From Chloroflexota bacterium (lineage in GTDB: Bacteria; Chloroflexota; Anaerolineae; Anaerolineales; UBA11579), in assembly GCA_003250455.1 (NCBI GenBank), contig QKGK01000039.1, positions 1-5,448 of the forward strand: a stretch of 5,448 bases of DNA, given 5' to 3'. Made by a program: the position numbers and the translations under genes. The notes under the pieces are model-generated. The model was not told the DNA's origin. It worked only from the letters and a program-made list of their open reading frames with translations, and ran no database searches. This document shows, piece by piece, positions 1 through 5,164 of the stretch; position 1 is the stretch's first letter, and each line of letters begins with the position of its first letter.

Positions 1-49
1 AATGCTAAACCCGGAATGGAAAGACCTTTTTGACGAACTCTTTATATAG
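1..49 (+). CDS. possible C-terminal tail of an upstream gene (partial)
   Basis: Reading from base 2, the + strand stays open for 15 codons and ends with TAG at 47-49; the predicted tail is MLNPEWKDLFDELFI. The peptide is acidic and amphipathic and would suit the end of a soluble protein. A dispersed repeat begins six bases after the stop, a common position just outside a gene. The other two + frames stop earlier (TAA at 5-7, TGA at 31-33). Fifteen codons can be open by chance, so this is only a suggestion, and no family can be named. Confidence 0.3.
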   Translation, partial: MLNPEWKDLFDELFI

Positions 50-54
50 ACTCA

Positions 55-121
55 TGTCACTGCGAGCATCGCAAAGCAGTTCCTGAGATTGCTTCGGTCG
101 CTGCTCTCCCTCGCAATGACA
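55..121. repeat. 67-bp dispersed element with terminal inverted repeats
   Basis: The ends TGTCACTGCGAG (55-66) and CTCGCAATGACA (110-121) are inverted copies with one mismatch in 12. The interior contains GAGATTGCTTCGG and CGCAAAGCAGT, which are also roughly complementary, so the element could fold into an imperfect hairpin. The wording (GTCATTGCGAG ... GATTGCTTCG ... CTCGCAATGAC) matches, from memory, a short intergenic repeat present in many copies in various bacterial genomes, including Chloroflexota. It contains no gene. Copy number cannot be judged from this window. Confidence 0.65.
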
Positions 122-155
122 CACCACCCAATCCCATCCCAACTCCCAGACGATG

Positions 156-184
156 TTGCCTAATCTTGCCGAATATGGCAAAAT
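156..184 (+). promoter_or_regulatory. weak candidate promoter for the GlsB-like gene
   Basis: TTGCCT (156-161) and CAAAAT (179-184) lie 17 bases apart and match the sigma-70 consensus at 4 of 6 positions each. The start codon is at 220, which leaves a leader of about 30 bases. TTGCC recurs at 166-170 and its inverse GGCAA lies at 177-181, so a small operator-like arrangement overlaps the spacer and the -10. Both assignments are weak pattern matches. Confidence 0.27.
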
Positions 185-219
185 AAAAGTCAGTCAACTT
201 GAAAAAAAGGAGAGGATAA

Positions 220-459
220 ATGGATTTTCTATGGTTCATCTTAATCGGTATTGCGGCCGGGTGGCTGGCCGGTAAGATCATGAAGGGCGGCGGGTTTGGC
301 CTGATCGGCGACCTGATTGTCGGCGTGCTTGGGGCGCTGCTCGGCGGCTGGCTGCTCGGCGCGCTGGGTGTCTCTTTTGGCGGCCTGCTTGGTTCGCTGC
401 TCACAGCGGTGATCGGCGCGCTGATCCTGCTGTGGGTCATCCGGCTGATCAAAATTTAA
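220..459 (+). CDS. GlsB/YeaQ/YmgE family small membrane protein
   Basis: A 79-residue, very hydrophobic, glycine-rich protein with three likely membrane helices (about 2-20, 27-48 and 54-76). The pattern G-I-A-A-G-W-L-A-G-K-I near 9-19, then K-G-G-G-F-G-L-I-G-D-L-I-V-G-V-L-G-A-L-L-G-G-W, is the signature of the GlsB/YeaQ/YmgE family, long annotated as transglycosylase-associated proteins. Family members are about 80-90 residues, so this one is full length. They sit in the cytoplasmic membrane and in some species respond to stress; the molecular activity is not established and the transglycosylase label should not be read as enzymatic. AAGGAG at 207-212, seven bases before the ATG, supports the start. 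The gene stands alone and ends 20 bases before a hairpin terminator. The charged C-terminus (IRLIKI) is probably cytoplasmic or at the membrane interface. Confidence 0.9.
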   Translation: MDFLWFILIGIAAGWLAGKIMKGGGFGLIGDLIVGVLGALLGGWLLGALGVSFGGLLGSLLTAVIGALILLWVIRLIKI

Positions 460-474
460 TCGATGTAGCAATTT

Positions 475-513
475 AAAAAAAGCCCTCGAGATTTCTCGAG
501 GGCTTTCCCTTTT
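475..513. terminator. bidirectional intrinsic terminator between convergent genes
   Basis: A near-perfect hairpin: 479-491 pairs with 494-506, with core AGCCCTCGAGA against TCTCGAGGGCT; sterically a loop of about four bases is expected. On the + strand it is followed by TTTCCCTTTT, terminating the GlsB-like gene 20 bases after its stop. On the - strand the A-run 475-481 becomes an uninterrupted U-tract, so it also terminates the convergent gene whose stop lies at 560-562. The U-tract is better on the - strand. Confidence 0.9.
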
Positions 514-559
514 CTTATCAGTGTGCTATTTTCACTGGCACCAGAAATCATCCATCTGT

Positions 560-1888
560 TTACGGAGTCGGAAGTGCTTCCGGCACCGCGTAGTTGTGGA
601 CGTATTCCAGCACCTGCAGGGAATCATCTGCCGCCTGGGCGAACCCGCGTACATTCGAGCTGTATGATGTGTAATCTGTAAATTCAATGTACAAATTACC
701 ATCCGCATCTTCTATCCCCGCGAGGGAGTACACTTCACCGTAGTCGTTGAACAGGACCAGATCCATGATATCCATACAAATCGGTTCATAGTATGTAGTG
801 TTTATCACGGGTTGCAGCACGTAAACTGCCCCATCATCGCAACCGGTGCCAACGCTGATGCGGTTGCTGTACAACCCGGTTCTCCCGCTGTCTCTTTCGT
901 TATCAAATGGACCCAATTCCGAGTCGGCGAAATAATTGTAATCGTATTTGCTGAAGTCGAAATAACCGCCAGCCGCCTGGTTGATCCCGTAGATCGAGTT
1001 GATGTATACAACCATATCCAGGGTGATGACGCCAAACTTATCCCCTGCGCCGGCCAGCAGTGAGGCCGCCAGCTGCAGTTCGTCCACATTCAGGTTGGCA
1101 ACTTCACTTTCCTCGTCGATCAGGTGAATGTATCCCAGCGCGTAAATCCGATTTTTCGCATCCTGGGAAAGCACAGGCCGAAGTTCCTCATCCGCAGCCG
1201 GATCGCCGCCTTTTCGGGAAGTGGTGGTGCCTTCCGGGATGATCCAGTCGCCATCGATCATCATCTTGATGTACAAGGCCAGGTTCTCAGCCGGTGCGTC
1301 GATCGTGATCCAGTCATCACAAGCAGCATCATCGTCCAAGGCCACCTCCAGCATGATGCGCCCCGAGGGGTCCAGCCCCATCGCACAGGCAGCATTCATC
1401 TTGGTGATAGCTTCATCCAGGGCATGGTCGATGACCGCATCCGGTGCCCGGCCCAGGTTCAGGCGGCCAAAGTCCACCGTCTCTACCCAGCTGGCCATTG
1501 TCTCGGTAAGTTCGCATTCAACCAGGTCTCCGGCCTCGTCTGTGTAGTAGGGCAGCTGAAACGGTTCGCCCGGATAGGCTGTGACCGTAATCGTGTCCCC
1601 GCCAAAGATGGTAATCACCTCTGAAACACTGGCACCCAGGCCGCCACTGGCAATTGGCAGAATGCACCCGTTTTCATCGGTCACCGGCACGCCATCATCA
1701 TCCCGCAGGACAACGTACAGGTCCCCATACAGCTCACCGATATCGGGAATCGTGGGAGGCGTTGGGGTTGGGGTATCTTTAGGAGGTGGCCCTCCTTTTT
1801 GGATCCCGCTTTCCGCCAGGGCAGGAACAACAGCCAAAGCGAGGGTCAGCAGAATCATGGTAATAACAAGTAACACCCGTCTTTTCAT
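560..1888 (-). CDS. secreted protein of unknown function with Pro/Thr linker
   Basis: A 442-residue protein with a clear signal peptide: MKRR, a hydrophobic core to about residue 20, and an A-L-A cleavage site at 23-25. A proline/threonine-rich linker (34-48, containing TPTPTPPTIP) follows, typical of exported Chloroflexota proteins. The mature part has no transmembrane segment and is acidic, with many DD/DE clusters. It starts with GDLYVVLRDDDGVPV (55-69) and includes VDFGRLNLGRAPDAVIDHALDEA (138-160). From memory these resemble conserved stretches in uncharacterised secreted proteins of Chloroflexota and Actinomycetota; I cannot assign an activity. Six cysteines (75, 125, 168, 190, 350, 371) could form disulfides. 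The second half is rich in Tyr, Asn and Gly (300-330), perhaps beta-rich. No lipobox, sortase signal or S-layer homology motif is visible, so it is probably released or loosely surface-bound. The start is backed by AAAGGAGA at 1895-1902. It is a single-gene unit with its own promoter and terminator. Confidence 0.85.
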   Translation of the reverse strand: MKRRVLLVITMILLTLALAVVPALAESGIQKGGPPPKDTPTPTPPTIPDIGELYGDLYVVLRDDDGVPVTDENGCILPIASGGLGASVSEVITIFGGDTITVTAYPGEPFQLPYYTDEAGDLVECELTETMASWVETVDFGRLNLGRAPDAVIDHALDEAITKMNAACAMGLDPSGRIMLEVALDDDAACDDWITIDAPAENLALYIKMMIDGDWIIPEGTTTSRKGGDPAADEELRPVLSQDAKNRIYALGYIHLIDEESEVANLNVDELQLAASLLAGAGDKFGVITLDMVVYINSIYGINQAAGGYFDFSKYDYNYFADSELGPFDNERDSGRTGLYSNRISVGTGCDDGAVYVLQPVINTTYYEPICMDIMDLVLFNDYGEVYSLAGIEDADGNLYIEFTDYTSYSSNVRGFAQAADDSLQVLEYVHNYAVPEALPTP

Positions 1889-1953
1889 TTTTTATCTCCT
1901 TTATAGTCTATGATGACCGCCAAATCCACCCTGGAGATTTTCAGACGATAGCA

Positions 1954-2021
1954 CACTGATTTATCAAGAGTGAAGGCAAGATACGGTTTCTTTAACGATC
2001 ATCATTGATAAAACACCAGTG
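1954..2021. promoter_or_regulatory. inverted repeat in predicted leader of the secreted-protein gene
   Basis: CACTG (1954-1958) and TTTATCA (1960-1966) pair with TGATAAA (2006-2012) and CAGTG (2017-2021), giving a 7-bp inner and a 5-bp outer stem with a small asymmetric bulge and a loop of about 39 bases. If transcription of the - strand gene starts near 2025, the repeat spans the first half of its roughly 137-base leader. It could be an RNA fold or a DNA binding site. It matches no riboswitch class I know. Confidence 0.35.
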
Positions 2022-2031
2022 AATTAGTTAA

Positions 2032-2060
2032 AATTTACACAAATAAAAGGACTTTGTCAA
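2032..2060 (-). promoter_or_regulatory. sigma-70-type promoter for the secreted-protein gene
   Basis: On the - strand a perfect TTGACA (2055-2060) is followed after 17 bases by TAAATT (2032-2037), which matches TATAAT at 4 of 6 positions. The surroundings are AT-rich. Transcription would start near 2025, leaving an untranslated leader of about 137 bases before the ATG at 1886-1888. It is the best promoter-like pair in the window; the call rests on sequence match alone. Confidence 0.55.
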
Positions 2061-2084
2061 CTGTCACTCCCCCTGCTGAATACC

Positions 2085-2112
2085 TTCCAAAGCTCTCTGT
2101 ATCGGTTAAAAT
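2085..2112 (+). promoter_or_regulatory. weak candidate promoter for the aldo/keto reductase gene
   Basis: TAAAAT at 2107-2112 matches the -10 consensus at 5 of 6 positions. The best -35 partner, TTCCAA at 2085-2090 with a 16-base spacer, is poor (3 of 6), so an activator may be needed or the assignment may be wrong. Transcription from here would give a leader of about 50 bases that includes the octamer repeat at 2123-2144. Confidence 0.33.
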
Positions 2113-2122
2113 AGAACGAGCC

Positions 2123-2144
2123 AACCAGCTAACCAGCTAACCAG
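2123..2144 (+). repeat. AACCAGCT tandem octamer, 2.75 copies
   Basis: Two perfect copies of AACCAGCT (2123-2130, 2131-2138) and a partial third, AACCAG (2139-2144), lie in the leader of the aldo/keto reductase gene, 12 bases before its ribosome binding site AGGAG (2157-2161). Short tandem units of this kind can gain or lose copies by slippage. No function is evident. Confidence 0.75.
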
Positions 2145-2167
2145 GAACCAAATAACAGGAGTATTCC

Positions 2168-3148
2168 ATGGACTATACTAACCTCGGAAAAACCGGAATG
2201 AAAGTCTCGCGCATCTGCCTGGGCATGATGAGCTACGGCACTTCCAAATGGCGCGATTGGGTACTGGACGAAGAGGACAGCCGTCCCTTCATCCAGCGCG
2301 CCCTCGAACTGGGCATCAATTTCTTCGACACCGCCAACATGTACTCGCTGGGCGTCAGTGAGGAAGTTACCGGGCGGGCGCTGAAAGATTTCGCCAACCG
2401 GGACGAGATCGTGCTGGCCACCAAGGTCTACTTCCCCTTCAGCGACAAGCCCAACATGGGCGGCCTCTCCCGCAAGCACATCATGCAGGCGGTGGAAGAT
2501 TCGCTGCGACGCCTGGGCACAGACTATATCGACCTCTACCAGATCCATCGCTGGGACTACCACACGCCCATCGAAGAGACCCTCGAAGCCCTGCACGACC
2601 TGGTGCGCGCCGGCAAAGTGCGCTACATCGGCGCATCCAGCATGTATGCCTACCAGTTCGTTAAATCGCTCTACCTGGCTGATCTGCATGGCTGGACGCG
2701 CTTTGTCTCCATGCAGAACCACTACAACCTGATCTACCGCGAGGAAGAGCGCGAGATGAATAAGCTGTGCGCGGAGGAAGGCATTGGGCTGATCCCGTGG
2801 AGCCCGCTGGCGCGCGGCTTTTTGGCCGGTAACCGCACCAGGAACAAATCCGGCGAGACCACCCGCGCCAAAACAGACGATTTCGCCCACAGCCTGTATT
2901 ACCGGGAGGCCGACTTCACAGTGCTGGATGCGGTGGAAAAACTTGCCGCTGACAAGGGCGTCAAGCCGGCGCAGCTGGCCCTCGCCTGGATGCTGCACAA
3001 ACCCGGGGTTGCCGCTCCCATTATCGGGGCGACCAAAATGTACCAGTTGGAAGAAGCTGTCGCCGCGGTGGACATCTCCTTGAGCGAAGACGAGATTGCA
3101 GCCCTCGAAGCGCCATATGTGCCCCATCCGGTGCTGGGACATAGTTAA
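2168..3148 (+). CDS. yajO: YajO-like NADPH-dependent aldo/keto reductase
   Basis: A 326-residue aldo/keto reductase filling the whole family length (E. coli YajO is about 324). It should fold as a cytosolic (beta/alpha)8 barrel and reduce carbonyls using NADPH. The catalytic tetrad is visible: Asp54 and Tyr59 in FFDTANMYS, Lys86 in ATKVYF, His127 in IDLYQIHRWD. Cofactor-site motifs are present: GASS (155-158), QNHYN (183-187), WSPLARG (211-217) and PIIGATK (284-290). HRWDYHTPIEETLEAL, HYNLIYREEEREM and the C-terminal PHPVLG are close to my memory of YajO. YajO is linked in E. coli to 1-deoxyxylulose 5-phosphate formation, but the physiological substrate is uncertain and should not be transferred here. 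AGGAG at 2157-2161, six bases before ATG, fixes the start. It is monocistronic, with a strong terminator 22 bases after the stop. An overlapping long open frame on the opposite strand is a shadow. Confidence 0.93.
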   Translation: MDYTNLGKTGMKVSRICLGMMSYGTSKWRDWVLDEEDSRPFIQRALELGINFFDTANMYSLGVSEEVTGRALKDFANRDEIVLATKVYFPFSDKPNMGGLSRKHIMQAVEDSLRRLGTDYIDLYQIHRWDYHTPIEETLEALHDLVRAGKVRYIGASSMYAYQFVKSLYLADLHGWTRFVSMQNHYNLIYREEEREMNKLCAEEGIGLIPWSPLARGFLAGNRTRNKSGETTRAKTDDFAHSLYYREADFTVLDAVEKLAADKGVKPAQLALAWMLHKPGVAAPIIGATKMYQLEEAVAAVDISLSEDEIAALEAPYVPHPVLGHS

Positions 3149-3157
3149 CCACGGATA
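3145..3157 (+). repeat. TTAACCRCRGATA motif, first copy
   Basis: TTAACCACGGATA overlaps the TAA stop of the aldo/keto reductase gene (3146-3148) and matches the second copy at 3224-3236 in 11 of 13 positions. The terminator hairpin lies between the two. The motif looks like the head of the short dispersed repeat seen at 3224-3260, here truncated or decayed. Confidence 0.4.
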
Positions 3158-3170
3158 GATCCTGATACCG

Positions 3171-3203
3171 ATAGCGACGCACGGCCGTGCGTCGCTATTT
3201 TTT
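3171..3203 (+). terminator. intrinsic terminator of the aldo/keto reductase gene
   Basis: A perfect 28-base palindrome, 3171-3184 against 3185-3198 (ATAGCGACGCACGG and its complement), followed by six T residues ending at 3203. In RNA this gives a stem of about 12 bp with a GGCC loop. It begins 22 bases after the stop codon. On the opposite strand there is no U-tract of note, so it acts on + strand transcripts. Confidence 0.92.
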
Positions 3204-3223
3204 AGCCTGTGTGCCACGATTTA

Positions 3224-3260
3224 TTAACCGCAGATACACACAGATGAACACTGATGGGAG
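3224..3260 (+). repeat. degenerate 10-bp periodic repeat (CAGATACACA type)
   Basis: TTAACCG leads into three consecutive 10-bp units: CAGATACACA (3231-3240), CAGATGAACA (3241-3250) and CTGATGGGAG (3251-3260), the last degenerate. Sequences of the form AACCGCAGATnnACnCAGATnnACAC recur, as I recall, between genes in several environmental bacterial lineages. It is non-coding. A 10-bp period matches one helical turn, so all units face the same side of the DNA. Confidence 0.5.
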
Positions 3261-3344
3261 TGGGAAAGCTTATCAGGATGTATAGAAGAATCCCCTAAAA
3301 TGCCGGGGTTATGCACACCTTCTCAAATTTCAGCACCAAAATTG

Positions 3345-3411
3345 GGGATGACTGCTCGTTCTGGATTGGTCGGCGGATCCCTCACTGCGTTCGGGATGAC
3401 ACCCTCATCCC
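3345..3411. repeat. dispersed intergenic repeat, GGGATGAC type
   Basis: GGGATGAC occurs at 3345-3352 and again at 3393-3400, 48 bases apart. The stretch GGATCCCTCACTGCGTTC (3375-3392) leading into the second copy resembles the GGATCCTTCGCTACGCTCAGGATGACA-like repeat found between genes in many Chloroflexota and other genomes (recalled, not searched). The right end folds on itself: GGGATGA (3393-3399) is inversely repeated as TCATCCC (3405-3411) with five bases between. It is non-coding and lies between two convergent genes. Confidence 0.5.
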
Positions 3412-3441
3412 TATGCGCCTGGTTACTCAGCCCCCTTAACC

Positions 3442-3472
3442 AAAAACGAGCCGGACAGTCACGTCCGGCTCG
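3442..3472 (-). terminator. intrinsic terminator of the bactofilin-like gene
   Basis: CGAGCCGGAC (3447-3456) pairs perfectly with GTCCGGCTCG (3463-3472) around a six-base loop. Read on the - strand it is followed by TTTTT (complement of 3442-3446). It starts 22 bases past the stop codon at 3495-3497. There is no T-run on the + strand, so it serves only the - strand gene. Confidence 0.9.
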
Positions 3473-3494
3473 CATCCGTTTCCACGTTCCCCGC

Positions 3495-4832
3495 TTATGC
3501 CGGGGCTGAGATTTCTTCGACCGGGGTCGCGGGCGGCGCCTTGCGCAGGCGGTCGCGCACGACCACGAAGATCGCACCACCGCCGATCAGCACCACCACC
3601 AGCATCATCACAAAACCGAAGATCGGGATAGCCCGCAGCACCTCGTAGAGGAACACGCCCAATGCCAGGGCGGCAAAATGGTGCCAGAAACTCTCGTAGG
3701 AAAGGTGAGACATCTTATCCAGCAGCCAGCGCCCCACCATGTAGCCGACGATCACCTTGGTCACCAGGGTGGCAGCCATCCAGAATACGGTGGTAAAGCC
3801 GATGAAGGTCAGGCTGCTTACGCCGATCACCTCGCCAGTCAGGTTGCCCAGGGTCAGCAGGCTGAGGAACACGCTCACCATCCCCAGCAGAACGAACAGC
3901 ACCAGCACGGCCATCGGGTAGAGGGCATATACCAGCATCCCCCACAGGGTGTCCATACCGGCATGCGCTTTGACCTCGTCCACGGCCTTCAGCAGGGCGT
4001 CCTTCATCAGCCACAGGCCAATCGCGCCGACCACCAGCAAAGCGATGAACTCACCGGTACGGCGGCGCAGCTGCTCGAAAACGAGGAACGACGGGTCCAG
4101 ATTAATACGGATATCTGAGGGATTCATATCCACATTTGTGTGTACCTGTGTGACGCGGATATCTACGGTACCATCCACCAGGTCTTCATCAACGGTGTAA
4201 CCGGGGTCGATCGTGCGCACGGAGGGCATCCCCGGGGTCCAGTAGTAGGGCATATAGTAGTTGCTCTGGCTGTCGGGCTCGCCGATTTCAACCAGCACGT
4301 CTCCGCCAACCGGCCCGTTGATCTCCAATGCGGCCAGACCGGCGGTCACATCGCGTTCCACCAGCCCGTTCAGGATCAACTGATACGCGCCGCCGTACAC
4401 GCTGCGCCCGATCTCGCTTTCGGGCATCGTTTCCAGGCTGAAAGCGCCAAAGTATACATTGCGGCCAATATAGGCAGTATCTTCCATGGTCAGGGCATAA
4501 CCGGCGATCATCACGGCTCCGTCCACGCTCCCGCTGATCGTCACCGACTGCCCGGCTGCGAACACGTTGCCGTACACCTCGCCGGAGATGACCACATTAT
4601 TGCCGCCGGCAAACAGGTCGCCTTCCACTACGCCTGCCACCAGTACATCCTCTCCGCCGATGAACAGGTCGTCTTCCACCACATCACCTTCCTCCAGCAC
4701 AGCATCCGGACTGCCTTCGATATATTCACCGGCATGTACGGTCGGGGTGATGGTGAGGGCAAACAGCAGCGTCACTGCAAAAACAGCCAACAAGCGGCTC
4801 GCATTTGCCCAAATTTTCGTTTGAGTTTTCAT
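3495..4832 (-). CDS. exported bactofilin-like beta-helix protein with C-terminal membrane domain
   Basis: A 445-residue protein. Residues 1-34 form a signal peptide (charged start, hydrophobic 13-28, T-V-H-A before the cut). Residues about 48-185 are a run of glycine-punctuated rungs of 17-20 residues, such as EGDLFAGGNNVVISGEVYG and GNVFAAGQSVTISGSVDG, the right-handed beta-helix pattern of bactofilin/polymer-forming proteins. A less regular stretch (186-258, Tyr/Pro/Asp-rich near 191-203) leads to about five or six hydrophobic segments between 262 and 425 and a short charged cytoplasmic-looking tail (RDRLRKAPPATPVEE). It has no cysteine. The signal peptide implies that the helix lies outside the membrane, whereas classical bactofilins are cytoplasmic. 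A structural or envelope-organising role is an inference. The frame stays open upstream to an ATG at 4986-4988, but that would bury the signal peptide; the start at 4830-4832 has AAGGAGA five bases ahead. Transcribed alone. Confidence 0.85.
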   Translation of the reverse strand: MKTQTKIWANASRLLAVFAVTLLFALTITPTVHAGEYIEGSPDAVLEEGDVVEDDLFIGGEDVLVAGVVEGDLFAGGNNVVISGEVYGNVFAAGQSVTISGSVDGAVMIAGYALTMEDTAYIGRNVYFGAFSLETMPESEIGRSVYGGAYQLILNGLVERDVTAGLAALEINGPVGGDVLVEIGEPDSQSNYYMPYYWTPGMPSVRTIDPGYTVDEDLVDGTVDIRVTQVHTNVDMNPSDIRINLDPSFLVFEQLRRRTGEFIALLVVGAIGLWLMKDALLKAVDEVKAHAGMDTLWGMLVYALYPMAVLVLFVLLGMVSVFLSLLTLGNLTGEVIGVSSLTFIGFTTVFWMAATLVTKVIVGYMVGRWLLDKMSHLSYESFWHHFAALALGVFLYEVLRAIPIFGFVMMLVVVLIGGGAIFVVVRDRLRKAPPATPVEEISAPA

Positions 4833-4837
4833 TCCTA

Positions 4838-4844
4838 TCTCCTT
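4838..4844 (-). promoter_or_regulatory. ribosome binding site that decides the start of the bactofilin-like gene
   Basis: AAGGAGA on the - strand lies five bases before the ATG at 4830-4832. It places the start directly before the signal peptide and argues against the upstream in-frame ATG at 4986-4988, which would add 52 residues with no resemblance to a secretion signal. Confidence 0.85.
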
Positions 4845-5164
4845 CTTGTTATTTCCTGCAAAGTCCAAGCAAATACTTCGATATTTAGTGGTTTTCATTT
4901 CTCTATACGGGAATCGGGCAAAAAAGTTGTACCCCGGTGAACTACACACCCGAACCTGCAAGTCCTGTTCGAGCAGATCGCCGCCCAATGGGATACCAAC
5001 TGCAGTATCTGGACACAGTTGCCTGCCTCCAGGTTTCGCGAAAAAGGGTCTCTCATGGGACTCTTTTGGGTTGCCTCCAAATCTGTAAAAACCTATGCAA
5101 ACCTACTAAAGCTGACAAAAGCTCTCTGTGAAAAAATACGCATATACCCTATACTCCCCTTGCT
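4845..5164. other. divergent intergenic spacer, no gene recognised
   Basis: This stretch separates the start of the bactofilin-like gene from that of the HemY-type oxidase. Short open frames exist on both strands (4895-5080 on -, 4937-5131 on +), but none has a ribosome binding site, a recognisable motif or plausible composition. It must hold the promoters of both flanking genes, yet I find no convincing -35/-10 pair for either. TTGTCA on the - strand (5113-5118) and TATACT on the + strand (5150-5155) are isolated matches. TGCCTCCA occurs twice (5024-5031, 5072-5079) around the hairpin at 5042-5067. Confidence 0.6.
5042..5067. repeat. hairpin-forming inverted repeat in the spacer
   Basis: AAAAGGGTCT (5042-5051) can pair as + strand RNA with GGACTCTTTT (5058-5067) over ten bases, including two G-U pairs, around a six-base loop. 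The lower stem is A-U only, resembling a weak terminator or attenuator with its U-run inside the stem. It lies about 100 bases before the HemY-type start. A function is not evident. Confidence 0.4.

Noticed and set aside
30..48. TTGACG and TATATA as a promoter near the left edge
   Set aside because: The spacing is only seven bases, far from the usual 16-18, and the region may still be coding.
57..452. A 131-codon - strand open frame across the repeat and the GlsB-like gene
   Set aside because: The Ser/Pro-rich composition is an artefact of reading a dispersed repeat and a Gly/Leu-rich gene backwards.
1124..1624. A 166-codon + strand open frame within the secreted-protein gene
   Set aside because: It is antisense to a gene with a clear signal peptide, promoter and terminator; its own product shows no domain features.
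2089..2100. The 12-base AAAGCTCTCTGT, also at 5118-5129, in both cases upstream of a + strand gene
   Set aside because: About one exact 12-base repeat is expected by chance in a window of this size, and the distances to the two starts (67 and 35 bases) and to the -10 candidates differ.
2129..3217. A 362-codon open frame on the - strand, longer than the gene it overlaps
   Set aside because: It lies antisense to the aldo/keto reductase, whose catalytic tetrad and cofactor motifs are all present. The antisense product has no recognisable motif and is rich in His, Gln and Val as expected from a mirrored GC-biased gene.
3489..3504. CCCCG/CGGGG inverted repeat over the stop of the bactofilin-like gene
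   Set aside because: The stem is only five bases, it has no U-tract, and a much stronger terminator follows at 3442-3472.
4140..4940. A 266-codon open frame on the + strand
   Set aside because: It is antisense to the bactofilin-like gene and its spacer; the His/Val/Gln-rich product reflects the reversed glycine-rung codons, and there is no ribosome binding site.
4895..5080. A short - strand open frame in the divergent spacer as a possible gene or remnant
   Set aside because: It needs a TTG start without a ribosome binding site, and the predicted peptide resembles no family I recognise.
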